This document shows positions 8,200 to 15,538 of a stretch of DNA of 64,000 nucleotides, in pieces. The stretch covers positions 149,330 through 213,329 of the forward strand of contig SVRR01000001.1 in the NCBI GenBank assembly GCA_015064745.1. The letters are read 5' to 3'. This DNA comes from Oscillospiraceae bacterium (lineage in GTDB: Bacteria > Bacillota > Clostridia > Oscillospirales > CAG-272). Both the position numbers and the translations under genes were made by a program. The notes under the pieces are model-generated. The model saw nothing but the letters and a program-made list of their open reading frames with translations. It had not been told where the DNA came from and did not search any database. The first letter of the stretch is position 1; every line of letters starts with the position of its first letter.

Positions 8200-9425
8200 A
8201 AAACTTGCACGGTAACGCAATGGTAGGACAGTCGGGAGGTCCGACCGCCGCCATCAACGCAACGCTTTCCGGCGTTATTCGCGGTGTGCTTGCCGCAAAG
8301 GAGACCATTCCCACGCTTTACGGTCTTAGAAACGGTGTTGAAGGTTTGTTAAACGAGAGATTTGTGGATCTCACCGAGATCTTTAAAGAGGAAGAGAATC
8401 TTCTGACGCTGGAGGACACCCCTGCTGCCGCACTTGGCTCTTGCCGTTACAAGCTTCCGAAGCCGGATGCTGACAGAGCGACCTTTGACCGCATTCTTGA
8501 AATTTTCAAGAAATACGACGTTCGCTATTTCTTCTATATCGGCGGTAACGATTCCATGGACGCTGTGGCAAAGCTTACTGCCTACCTTGAAACTGTGGAT
8601 TATGAGATGCGTATCATTGGCGTTCCCAAAACCATCGATAACGACCTTGTCGGTACGGATCATACCCCTGGTTTTGGTTCTGCCGCAAAATATATAGCGA
8701 CTACGATCAAAGAAATCGTGCGCGACTGTGCTGTATATACCGTCTCTGCCGTGACCATCGTGGAAATTATGGGACGCGATGCAGGTTGGCTGACCTCGGC
8801 TTCCGCCCTCGCTTCTTTAAGCGGCGACGGTCCCGATCTGATCTATTTGCCCGAACGTGCCTTTTCGCTTGAACAGTTCTTTACAGACGTAAAGGCGGCG
8901 CTTGCCAAGCATCCGAACGTCGTTGTTGCCGTATCCGAGGGAATTCGTTTTGCTGACGGTACGTACGTGGGCGCTTCCGCGCAGAGCGGTGCTAAGGATA
9001 CCTTTGGTCATGCCTATCTTGCAGGCACGGGCAAATTCCTTGAGAGTGCCGTTAAGAGCGAGATCGGTTGTAAGGTGCGTGCCGTAGAGCTGAATCTGCC
9101 TCAGCGCTGTGCCGCACATTTGGCTTCCGCAACCGATATCGAGGAATCGGTGCGTACAGGAAAGACGGCAGTTCCTGCCGCTGTATCGGGCGTTAGCGGT
9201 CACATGATGACTGCTGTCCGTACGGATGCTCCTTACCGCGTTGAAATTTCCTCTTCCCCCGTTTCTGCGATCGCAAACATGGTTAAAACCGTTCCCGATG
9301 CCTATATTAACGTAGCAGGCAACGGAATCACCGAGGCAGGTATCGCATATCTTGCCCCCTTGATCCTCGGTGAGCGTACACCCGTCTATGAAAACGGTAT
9401 GCCCAAGCATTTCGTAATCAAGTAA
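8196..9425 (+). CDS. pfp: Pyrophosphate-type 6-phosphofructokinase
   Basis: 409 residues, longer than the about 320 of bacterial ATP-PFK. It has the phosphofructokinase motifs GQSGGPTAAIN, GGNDSMD (116-122), PKTIDND (144-150) and MGRDAGW. Two positions that distinguish the phosphoryl donor point to pyrophosphate: Asp119 where ATP enzymes have Gly (GGDGS) and Lys145 where ATP enzymes have Gly (PGTIDND). It would catalyse reversible phosphorylation of fructose 6-phosphate with PPi in glycolysis or gluconeogenesis. The ribosome site GGAG lies inside the end of hslO, and a strong terminator follows directly. Confidence 0.88.
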   Translation: MKNLHGNAMVGQSGGPTAAINATLSGVIRGVLAAKETIPTLYGLRNGVEGLLNERFVDLTEIFKEEENLLTLEDTPAAALGSCRYKLPKPDADRATFDRILEIFKKYDVRYFFYIGGNDSMDAVAKLTAYLETVDYEMRIIGVPKTIDNDLVGTDHTPGFGSAAKYIATTIKEIVRDCAVYTVSAVTIVEIMGRDAGWLTSASALASLSGDGPDLIYLPERAFSLEQFFTDVKAALAKHPNVVVAVSEGIRFADGTYVGASAQSGAKDTFGHAYLAGTGKFLESAVKSEIGCKVRAVELNLPQRCAAHLASATDIEESVRTGKTAVPAAVSGVSGHMMTAVRTDAPYRVEISSSPVSAIANMVKTVPDAYINVAGNGITEAGIAYLAPLILGERTPVYENGMPKHFVIK

Positions 9426-9428
9426 TAG

Positions 9429-9457
9429 AAAAAGCACCTGCAACGCAGGTGCTTTTT
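9429..9457. terminator. Bidirectional intrinsic terminator after pfp
   Basis: A 13-bp perfect stem (9429-9441 with 9445-9457) carries A5 on one side and T5 on the other with a 3-base loop. It can stop the plus-strand pfp operon and the convergent minus-strand small gene. Confidence 0.92.
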
Positions 9458-9461
9458 CAGT

Positions 9462-9737
9462 TTAGTCCAAAAGAAGAGAATCTTCGTCAAGCGTCCCGAG
9501 AACGGGGGCTTTTTTCGGACGGTATTTGAGGGGGTCAAAGGAAAAACGGCGACAGGAAAAAGAGGGAGATACAGTTTTCTTGTAGGGGCAGAGAATGCGC
9601 CCGGCACCCTCATTCATGACATTGTGAGAAAGTGAAAGCAGCAAAGGTGGGATTTTTTGCGTATCTTCTGTCGGAGAGAGTGAGGCATGTATACAAAGAG
9701 CGCAAGAGGGTTGAATGAATGGCTTTTTCTGTTTCAT
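9462..9737 (-). CDS. Small Cys-containing protein of unknown function
   Basis: 91 residues. Four cysteines (the ALCIHA, RILCPYKK and SFSCRR segments, plus one near the N-terminus) precede the tail motif FSFDPLKYRPKKAP, which resembles a small uncharacterised Clostridia family ending in a DPLK-x-P-pattern; the family assignment is from memory. The case for a real gene: an AAGGA site 6 bases before the ATG, a SigA-type promoter exactly upstream (9767-9795) and a bidirectional terminator just past the stop. A zinc-binding role is possible but unproven. Confidence 0.65.
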   Translation of the reverse strand: MKQKKPFIQPSCALCIHASLSPTEDTQKIPPLLLSLSHNVMNEGAGRILCPYKKTVSPSFSCRRFSFDPLKYRPKKAPVLGTLDEDSLLLD

Positions 9738-9766
9738 GAACGATCCTTAGTTTCTTGTTTTTTTCT

Positions 9767-9795
9767 ATTTTAGCATATTACCCTTGCCTTGTCAA
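9767..9795 (-). promoter_or_regulatory. SigA-type promoter of the small Cys-containing gene
   Basis: On the minus strand TTGACA (9790-9795) is followed after 17 bases by TAAAAT (9767-9772). The -35 overlaps the last codons of ylbJ. Confidence 0.75.
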
Positions 9796-10715
9796 CGAAA
9801 AAAGGGAAGAAGAGCGAGAAAAAAACCTGCCGTGCCGCAAAGCAGCTTTATAGGAATATATCGTTTTATATCAAGATCCGTTTCTTCGATACAGTCAAGC
9901 ACTTGAAAATAAACGGAGAGTCCCGAAAAACAGGCGCCGAATGCGCAAAAAGGCAGAGCAAGCGCTTTGTCGTTTGCCGCTAGCGCGCAAGCGTTACCGA
10001 TTTCAAGCAAGGAGGAGAAAAGCGTTTTCAAAAAAGGATGTGGCAGGTAGGGAAGAGTCATACTGAGGACAGCCGAAAAAAACAAAATATATCCCGATAT
10101 AAAAAGCGATTGTTTCACTGCGCCGCGCACGGCGGCAGGAAAAGAAGATTTTTTTTCGTGATACGGCAACTCTTTATCCGAGAAGTCTGCGCGCGGCGCA
10201 AGGATGCCGAGTAAAATTCCGCAAGAAACCGATACCGACAGTTGCAACAAATATAATGCGACCCCCATTCGTGAGGAGGACAACATTTCCGTGCCGACGC
10301 TTCCGATCAGAAAAAACGGGCTGGCATTTCCCGAAAAGAGCAACAGGCGTTCCGCTTCTTCTTTGGAAATTCTTCCTTCGGGATAATAACGCGCTATCGC
10401 CTTTGCTCCCATAGGAAAACCGAACAAAGCCCCCAAAAGAAAGACAGTTCCGCCTGCCGCCGATAAATGAAAAATTTTTGAAAGGGGACGGCCGAGCGCA
10501 TCGAGCAGCTTTCGCGTGCTTTTGGAAGATAAAAGGAGATCTGTGAGGATCAAAAAAGGGAAGAGCGTGGGAATTATGGCATTTCCGCAAAGATACAAAG
10601 CTTTTTTGATTCCTTCGCTAACAAGTGCGATATGCGATACGGCGAGCAACAAAAAAATGAGAAGAAATAGCGTCGTGCCTATCTCTTTCCGTTCTTTTTT
10701 CATAGAAGCTTGCAT
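9792..10715 (-). CDS. ylbJ: YlbJ-type sporulation integral membrane protein
   Basis: 307 residues from the ATG at 10715, chosen because GAGGGG lies just upstream; an in-frame TTG at 10745 has no ribosome site. The protein is highly hydrophobic with about eight membrane segments and carries nucleoside-recognition (gate-domain) signatures such as LFGFPMGAKAIARYYPEG and LLLFSGNASPFFLIGSVG, as in YlbJ. YlbJ is needed for normal spore cortex formation in Bacillus and is made in the mother cell. The SigE-like promoter upstream fits this. The neighbouring divergent genes yqfC and yqfD are also sporulation genes. Confidence 0.82.
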   Translation of the reverse strand: MQASMKKERKEIGTTLFLLIFLLLAVSHIALVSEGIKKALYLCGNAIIPTLFPFLILTDLLLSSKSTRKLLDALGRPLSKIFHLSAAGGTVFLLGALFGFPMGAKAIARYYPEGRISKEEAERLLLFSGNASPFFLIGSVGTEMLSSSRMGVALYLLQLSVSVSCGILLGILAPRADFSDKELPYHEKKSSFPAAVRGAVKQSLFISGYILFFSAVLSMTLPYLPHPFLKTLFSSLLEIGNACALAANDKALALPFCAFGACFSGLSVYFQVLDCIEETDLDIKRYIPIKLLCGTAGFFLALLPFFR

Positions 10716-10756
10716 GAAACCCCTCGCTTTTTCATATCTTGCCAATGGTTTTAATT

Positions 10757-10785
10757 AAGGTATGAAGGAGCAGATCAAAATATGA
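10757..10785 (-). promoter_or_regulatory. SigE-like sporulation promoter of ylbJ
   Basis: On the minus strand TCATATT (10779-10785) is followed after 14 bases by CATACCTT (10757-10764). This resembles the SigE pattern (ATATT, 14 bases, CATACAnT). It lies about 42 bases before the ylbJ start and overlaps the ribosome site and first codons of divergent yqfC. Confidence 0.6.
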
Positions 10786-11075
10786 AACGGGAAGTAAGGA
10801 GAAAACGAGAAAGAAGGGCTTTTGGGGATATCTTTCCAAAATATAGAATTTCCATGTTAGATAACGGCAGAACGAAAAGAGCGCGGATCGAAGGCTCTAA
10901 AAAACTATTGTTGTGCTTGGAGAAAGAGGTTAAGATTTCTTTAGGGGATGAGACGTTGCTCGTATATGGTGAAGGTCTTGCCTGCGTGAGTTACAGTGAC
11001 GGTGCTGTTGAGGTTTCGGGTAAAATAAGGGAGCTTGCTTTTGCGGAAACACGTAAAGCCGCGGAGGGACGCTGA
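10782..11075 (+). CDS. yqfC: Sporulation protein YqfC (YabP/YqfC family)
   Basis: 97 residues, basic N-terminus followed by a small beta-rich domain (SKKLLLCLEKEVKISLGDE, GEGLACVSYSDGAVEVSGKI). This is the YabP/YqfC family, SigE-dependent in Bacillus; the precise molecular role is unknown. AAGGAG precedes the ATG. The stop overlaps the yqfD start (TGATG), so the two are coupled, and the order yqfC-yqfD-phoH-ybeY-era is the conserved Firmicute arrangement. Confidence 0.88.
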   Translation: MKREVRRKRERRAFGDIFPKYRISMLDNGRTKRARIEGSKKLLLCLEKEVKISLGDETLLVYGEGLACVSYSDGAVEVSGKIRELAFAETRKAAEGR

Positions 11076-12238
11076 TGCCTCCGTTATACGTTCGGTTCCT
11101 TGGATATTACCGCGTATCTGCGGGTGAAAAATATAAAACACGATTGCAAAATCTTTTCTTAAAGCTACGTATAAACGCTTATTCCGATGGGGCGCACGGC
11201 TTTTATATAAAGCGGCAGGATAAGATACGGCTATGTGAGGGGGCTAAACGCGAAAGGCTGTCTTTAAGCGTCAACGGACCGTTTGGTGTCGGGCACCGCT
11301 TGGTGGAATCAAGGCATAGAATCGGTATCCCGCTTGGCGTTATTTTAGCAGTTGTTATTCTTGTTTGTGCTTCGCGTTTGGTTTGGCGCGTTGAAATTTC
11401 AGGAAATGAGAATATAGCGAGCCGTACGATCACCGAGGAGCTTTCTAAGCTCGGATTTGGCGTAGGTACGAAAACAAACGCCGAAAATTATGATGATATC
11501 ATCGCGGCATACCGTCTTTCCCATCCGGAAATCGCATGGATGGGGATCTATACGAAGGGAACGACCGCATACGTTCGGGTCATTGAGAGAAAAACGGTGG
11601 GAGAGATAGACGAAGCGTCAGTGCAGTCACATTTGGTTGCCTCTTGCGACGCCCTTATCGTTCGCCTTGGAATTGAGCACGGTACGGCTACCGTTAAGCT
11701 CGGAAGTGTCGTGAAAAAAGGGGATGTTTTAGCGTTGGGAATGATTTCAGGCGCGCATTATGACACCGTTTTAAGGGCAGAGGGGGAGGTGATTGGACGC
11801 GTCTGTGAGAACGTTACAGTGGAAATTCCCTATCTTATGACAGAAAAAAGCGAAAAAAAACGGAAAATTGTTGGATTTGACTTAATTTTTTTTGAAAACG
11901 TAATAAATATTTTAAAAAAGACTAGCAAAACACCTACGGATTATGTTATAATAGAAAGAAAAGAAATGCTTACTTTACCCGGGGGACTCTCTCTTCCCTT
12001 GGGATGTACGGTTCGTGAAGCCATATATTATGAGGAGATCGCTCGGTCGCTTGATAAAAAGGAGGCAATCCTTGAAGGGTACGCTCTTCTTTCCCAAAAA
12101 ATTCGTGAGGCAGTGGAGGAAGGCGAGCTTCTTTCCCGAAAAATAAGGGTCGAGGAAAACGAGGACGCGTGCGTTTTGCATGCGACGATAGAATATACGA
12201 AAAATATTGCCGAGAGCTTGCCGTTTACGGTAAACTGA
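11075..12238 (+). CDS. yqfD: Sporulation protein YqfD (stage IV sporulation)
   Basis: 387 residues. An N-terminal cytoplasmic domain (about 1-85) is followed by one membrane helix (IPLGVILAVVILVCASRLVW, about 88-107) and an external part beginning with the POTRA-like segment VEISGNENIASRTITEELSK. This matches YqfD, a mother-cell membrane protein of sporulating Firmicutes. It starts inside the yqfC stop codon. An AT-rich patch at 11880-11955 encodes a Lys/Ile-rich stretch and differs in composition from the rest of the gene. Confidence 0.9.
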   Translation: MPPLYVRFLGYYRVSAGEKYKTRLQNLFLKLRINAYSDGAHGFYIKRQDKIRLCEGAKRERLSLSVNGPFGVGHRLVESRHRIGIPLGVILAVVILVCASRLVWRVEISGNENIASRTITEELSKLGFGVGTKTNAENYDDIIAAYRLSHPEIAWMGIYTKGTTAYVRVIERKTVGEIDEASVQSHLVASCDALIVRLGIEHGTATVKLGSVVKKGDVLALGMISGAHYDTVLRAEGEVIGRVCENVTVEIPYLMTEKSEKKRKIVGFDLIFFENVINILKKTSKTPTDYVIIERKEMLTLPGGLSLPLGCTVREAIYYEEIARSLDKKEAILEGYALLSQKIREAVEEGELLSRKIRVEENEDACVLHATIEYTKNIAESLPFTVN

Positions 12239-12256
12239 CGGCAAGCGGAGGATTTA

Positions 12257-13279
12257 GTGCAAAAGCTTATTGTTTTCGACGGTGCTGATATGACCGCCGC
12301 GGTATTCGGTGCTTGCGACGAGTACGCAGACGCTGTGAAGGATGCGTTTGACGTTTCTTTGCAAAATGAAAAAACAAAGGATGGAGAAGACGCGATAGCA
12401 CTTTTCGGTGAAGACGATGCTGTCGCGCGTGCCACCGCGGTGTTTCAGTATTTAAAGGTGCTTTTGCGCCGCGGAGAAACACTTTCCATGCAAACCGTTA
12501 CCTACGCGATTTCCTTAGCAAAGGACGGTGAATTTGAGGCGCTTGAAAGCTTTGGTAACGACGTTTTGACGGTAACAATGCGCGGAAAGCCCATTAAGCC
12601 GAAAACGGTTGGACAGAAGAAATATATTGCCGCCATCAAAAAAAACACCGTAGTATTTGGCGTAGGACCGGCAGGTACGGGAAAGACCTTCCTTGCCGTA
12701 GCCATGGCGACCGAAGCGTTAAGGCGCCACGAGGTGGACAGGATCGTCCTCACCCGTCCTGCGGTAGAGGCGGGGGAGCGGTTGGGCTTTTTACCGGGAG
12801 ACTTGCAAAGCAAGATCGATCCTTATTTGCGCCCGCTATACGATGCCTTGTTCGAAATGCTTGGCCCGGAGAATTATGCCCACTACCTTGAAAAGGGGAT
12901 GATCGAGATCGCGCCGCTTGCTTATATGCGCGGCAGGACGCTCGATAATTCGTTTATTATTCTGGATGAAGCGCAAAACACCTCGCCCGAGCAAATGAAG
13001 ATGTTTTTGACTCGTCTTGGAAACGGTGCGAAGGCTGTTGTGACGGGTGACCCCTCGCAAACGGATCTCCCGTCGGGGACAAAAAGCGGACTTGCTGTTG
13101 CCGTAAGCATTTTGAAGGATATTGAGGATATTGCCGTCCATACCTTTACGGAGCGCGATGTCGTGCGTCACCGTCTCGTGCAAAAAATCATTCTCGCATA
13201 TGAAAAATATGACCGCGAAAAAGGACAAGCCACCAAAAAATATCAGCTTAAAGCACAGGGGAGAAAGGAAAATAAATGA
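12257..13279 (+). CDS. phoH: PhoH family ATPase
   Basis: 340 residues from a GTG start with GGAGG 6 bases upstream. The Walker A motif GPAGTGKT is near residue 136, the Walker B region is FIILDEAQNTSPEQMKMFL, and VTGDPSQTDLP is the following conserved motif. The N-terminal part is a KH-like small domain. PhoH proteins are RNA-associated ATPases; the position next to ybeY suggests a role in RNA metabolism. Its TGA overlaps the ybeY ATG by four bases. Confidence 0.93.
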   Translation: MQKLIVFDGADMTAAVFGACDEYADAVKDAFDVSLQNEKTKDGEDAIALFGEDDAVARATAVFQYLKVLLRRGETLSMQTVTYAISLAKDGEFEALESFGNDVLTVTMRGKPIKPKTVGQKKYIAAIKKNTVVFGVGPAGTGKTFLAVAMATEALRRHEVDRIVLTRPAVEAGERLGFLPGDLQSKIDPYLRPLYDALFEMLGPENYAHYLEKGMIEIAPLAYMRGRTLDNSFIILDEAQNTSPEQMKMFLTRLGNGAKAVVTGDPSQTDLPSGTKSGLAVAVSILKDIEDIAVHTFTERDVVRHRLVQKIILAYEKYDREKGQATKKYQLKAQGRKENK

Positions 13280-13785
13280 AGCATTATACACCTAATATTC
13301 CAAAACTTCGTATCTATTTCTCGGCAGATCAAAAATACACAAAAAATGTATATGCCGTTAAGAGAACGGTAAGAGAGGCGATACGCGCGACGCTATATTC
13401 CGAAAGGTTTGATGCGGACGCGGAGGTTTCCGTTTCTTTCGTTACGAATAAGAGCATTCGCGCTCTTAATCTTGCGCATAGGGATAAGGATAGTGCTACC
13501 GACGTTCTTTCTTTTCCCATGTATACACGTGAGGAAATTGATGAGATCATTCCGGATGAGGATGACACAGTGATGCTTGGCGATATCGTTCTGTCTCTTG
13601 AACGCGCTGAAGAGCAGGCGGAGGAACTGGGTCACGGATTTTTACGTGAGGTTGCCTTTTTGACCATCCATTCAACGCTTCATCTCCTTGGTTATGATCA
13701 TGAGCTTTCTCCCGAGGAGGATGAAAGACAGTGCGCAAGACAACGCGAAATTCTTGAAGTAATGGCACCCGATGAAACTTTATAA
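13276..13785 (+). CDS. ybeY: Endoribonuclease YbeY (rRNA maturation factor)
   Basis: 169 residues. The metal-binding motif HSTLHLLGYDHE (consensus HxxxHLxGYDH) is complete. YbeY is a single-strand endoribonuclease acting in 16S rRNA 3' maturation and ribosome quality control. SATDVLSFP is the second conserved signature. It is coupled to phoH by an ATGA overlap and followed after 12 bases by era, a partner in 30S assembly. Confidence 0.95.
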   Translation: MKHYTPNIPKLRIYFSADQKYTKNVYAVKRTVREAIRATLYSERFDADAEVSVSFVTNKSIRALNLAHRDKDSATDVLSFPMYTREEIDEIIPDEDDTVMLGDIVLSLERAEEQAEELGHGFLREVAFLTIHSTLHLLGYDHELSPEEDERQCARQREILEVMAPDETL

Positions 13786-13797
13786 GAGGAAATATTT

Positions 13798-14691
13798 ATG
13801 ACTAAAACCGCATTTATCGCAATCGTGGGACGTCCGAATGTCGGAAAATCGACCTTGTTAAATCAAATTCTCGGCGAGAAGGTTGCCATCGTATCTAAAC
13901 GCCCTCAAACGACGAGAAATCGTATCACGGGTATTTTGACAGAAAACGAGGATCAGTTCGTTTTTTTGGATACTCCCGGACTTCATAATCCCAGAACAAA
14001 GCTTGGAGACTTCATGGTTAAGACTACTGATAGCGCCATCGGGGAGGCTGATGCCGCTATTTTGGTGGTAGAGCCCCGCGAGGCGGTTGGGGATATCGAG
14101 AAAACGATTCTTGACCGTCTTGAAAAGCTTGAAATTCCCGCTGTGCTCGCCATCAATAAGATTGACGCTGTAACACCTCTCAACGTTGCGAAGACGATCG
14201 AGGCGTACAGCGCTGCCTTTGATTTCGATGCCGTTGTTCCCATGGCGGCAAAATCGGGAAAAAACGTCTCTATATTGGTAGATGAATGTCGCCGTTACTT
14301 GAACGAAAGTATGTGGTTTTTCCCTGATGATATTGTTACCGATCAACCGGAGCGACAGATCGCCTCTGAGATTATCCGCGAAAAGATATTGCGCCTTTTA
14401 AGCGAAGAGATCCCCCACGGTACCGCTGTGGTGATTGAGGCGTTTGAGGAAAGTGACCGTCTTTTAAGTATTCGTGCGGAGATCTTTTGTGAAAAGGAAT
14501 CCCATAAACGGATCATTCTCGGTAAGCAAGGAAGCATGCTGAAAACGATCGGCAGCTATGCCCGCGAGGATCTTGAAAAATTTTTCGGTTTAAAGGTGTA
14601 CCTTGACCTTTGGGTGAAGGTGAAGGAAAAGTGGCGCGACAGTACCTTCCAGCTGATGAATTTCGGTTACAACAAAAAGGACTATGAATAA
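13798..14691 (+). CDS. era: GTPase Era
   Basis: 297 residues. G1 GRPNVGKST, G3 DTPG, G4 NKID and the Era switch sequence SKRPQTTRNRITG are intact; the C-terminal KH domain has LGKQGSMLKTIGSYARED. Era binds the 3' end of 16S rRNA and supports 30S subunit assembly at the membrane. The ribosome site is GAGGAAAT. Length and domain order are normal. Confidence 0.96.
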   Translation: MTKTAFIAIVGRPNVGKSTLLNQILGEKVAIVSKRPQTTRNRITGILTENEDQFVFLDTPGLHNPRTKLGDFMVKTTDSAIGEADAAILVVEPREAVGDIEKTILDRLEKLEIPAVLAINKIDAVTPLNVAKTIEAYSAAFDFDAVVPMAAKSGKNVSILVDECRRYLNESMWFFPDDIVTDQPERQIASEIIREKILRLLSEEIPHGTAVVIEAFEESDRLLSIRAEIFCEKESHKRIILGKQGSMLKTIGSYAREDLEKFFGLKVYLDLWVKVKEKWRDSTFQLMNFGYNKKDYE

Positions 14692-14730
14692 TTGACATCC
14701 TGACCGATGTCGGAAATGGGCGTTACATTT

Positions 14731-15522
14731 ATGGAAATAGTCATGGTTTCGGGGCTCGTCGTACGCACGACGGATTACGGTGAGCGCGACCGCATCCTCT
14801 CGCTATATACGCATGAGCTTGGTCTTATTACGGTGATGGCGAACGGTAGCCGTTCGCTGAAAAGCCGTTCTCTTGTAGCGACGGAGCTGTTTTGTTACAG
14901 TCGTTTTGCGTTGACGAAGCGGGGAGACAGATACACCGTGAAGGAAGTAGAGCTGATCGAGAGCTTTTTCGATCTACGCTCCGACGTTGCCAAGATCGCG
15001 CTTGCGGGATATGCGTGCGAGGTGATTTCGCACGTCGGAACGGAGAACTTGCCGGATCCCGATCTCCTTCGCCTCTGCTTAAATACGCTTTATGCTATCG
15101 CCAAGGAAAAAGCGCCCGGTGCTCAGATAAAAGGCGCTTTTGAGATGCGCGCGGCAGCAATTCTCGGCTTCATGCCGGAGCTTGCGGTGTGTGCGGATTG
15201 CGGCGAAGAGGGAGAGGATGTTGTGCTTGATGTTATGAACGGTGCCGTTCGATGCGGTGATTGCCGTAGGGAAGCGGAAGAAAACCCGATTCCCCCTGAC
15301 GGAGAAGACGCGCACGCGACGGTTTTATGCCTTTTGACGGCTTCCGCACGCGCGGCACTCTTTTACGTGCTATGCTGTCCGCTCGAAAAGATCCTCTCCT
15401 TTCGTCTTGAAAGCGAGGCTGATATGGAAAGCTTCGCGCATGCCGCTGAAACCTATTTACTCCATCATTTGGAGCGCTCCTTTAAAAACCTTGAATTTTA
15501 TAAAACCCTACTTATGACCTGA
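14731..15522 (+). CDS. recO: DNA repair protein RecO
   Basis: 263 residues from 14731. An N-terminal OB-fold (GLVVRTTDYGERDRILSLYT) is followed by a helical part with a four-cysteine zinc motif (CADCGEEG ... CGDC). RecO loads RecA together with RecR on gapped DNA; recR is also in this window. Three in-frame ATGs (14707, 14731, 14743) are possible and none has a strong ribosome site; 14731 places the conserved G-[IL]-V-x-R segment at the family's usual distance from the start. It follows era, as in many Firmicutes. Confidence 0.88.
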   Translation: MEIVMVSGLVVRTTDYGERDRILSLYTHELGLITVMANGSRSLKSRSLVATELFCYSRFALTKRGDRYTVKEVELIESFFDLRSDVAKIALAGYACEVISHVGTENLPDPDLLRLCLNTLYAIAKEKAPGAQIKGAFEMRAAAILGFMPELAVCADCGEEGEDVVLDVMNGAVRCGDCRREAEENPIPPDGEDAHATVLCLLTASARAALFYVLCCPLEKILSFRLESEADMESFAHAAETYLLHHLERSFKNLEFYKTLLMT

Positions 15523-15538
15523 TAGCAGGAATGAATTT

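Noticed and set aside
11923..11952. Internal promoter in yqfD (extended -10 TGTTATAAT)
   Set aside because: The -10 is good, but no acceptable -35 lies at 16-18 bases; AT-rich coding sequence explains it as well.
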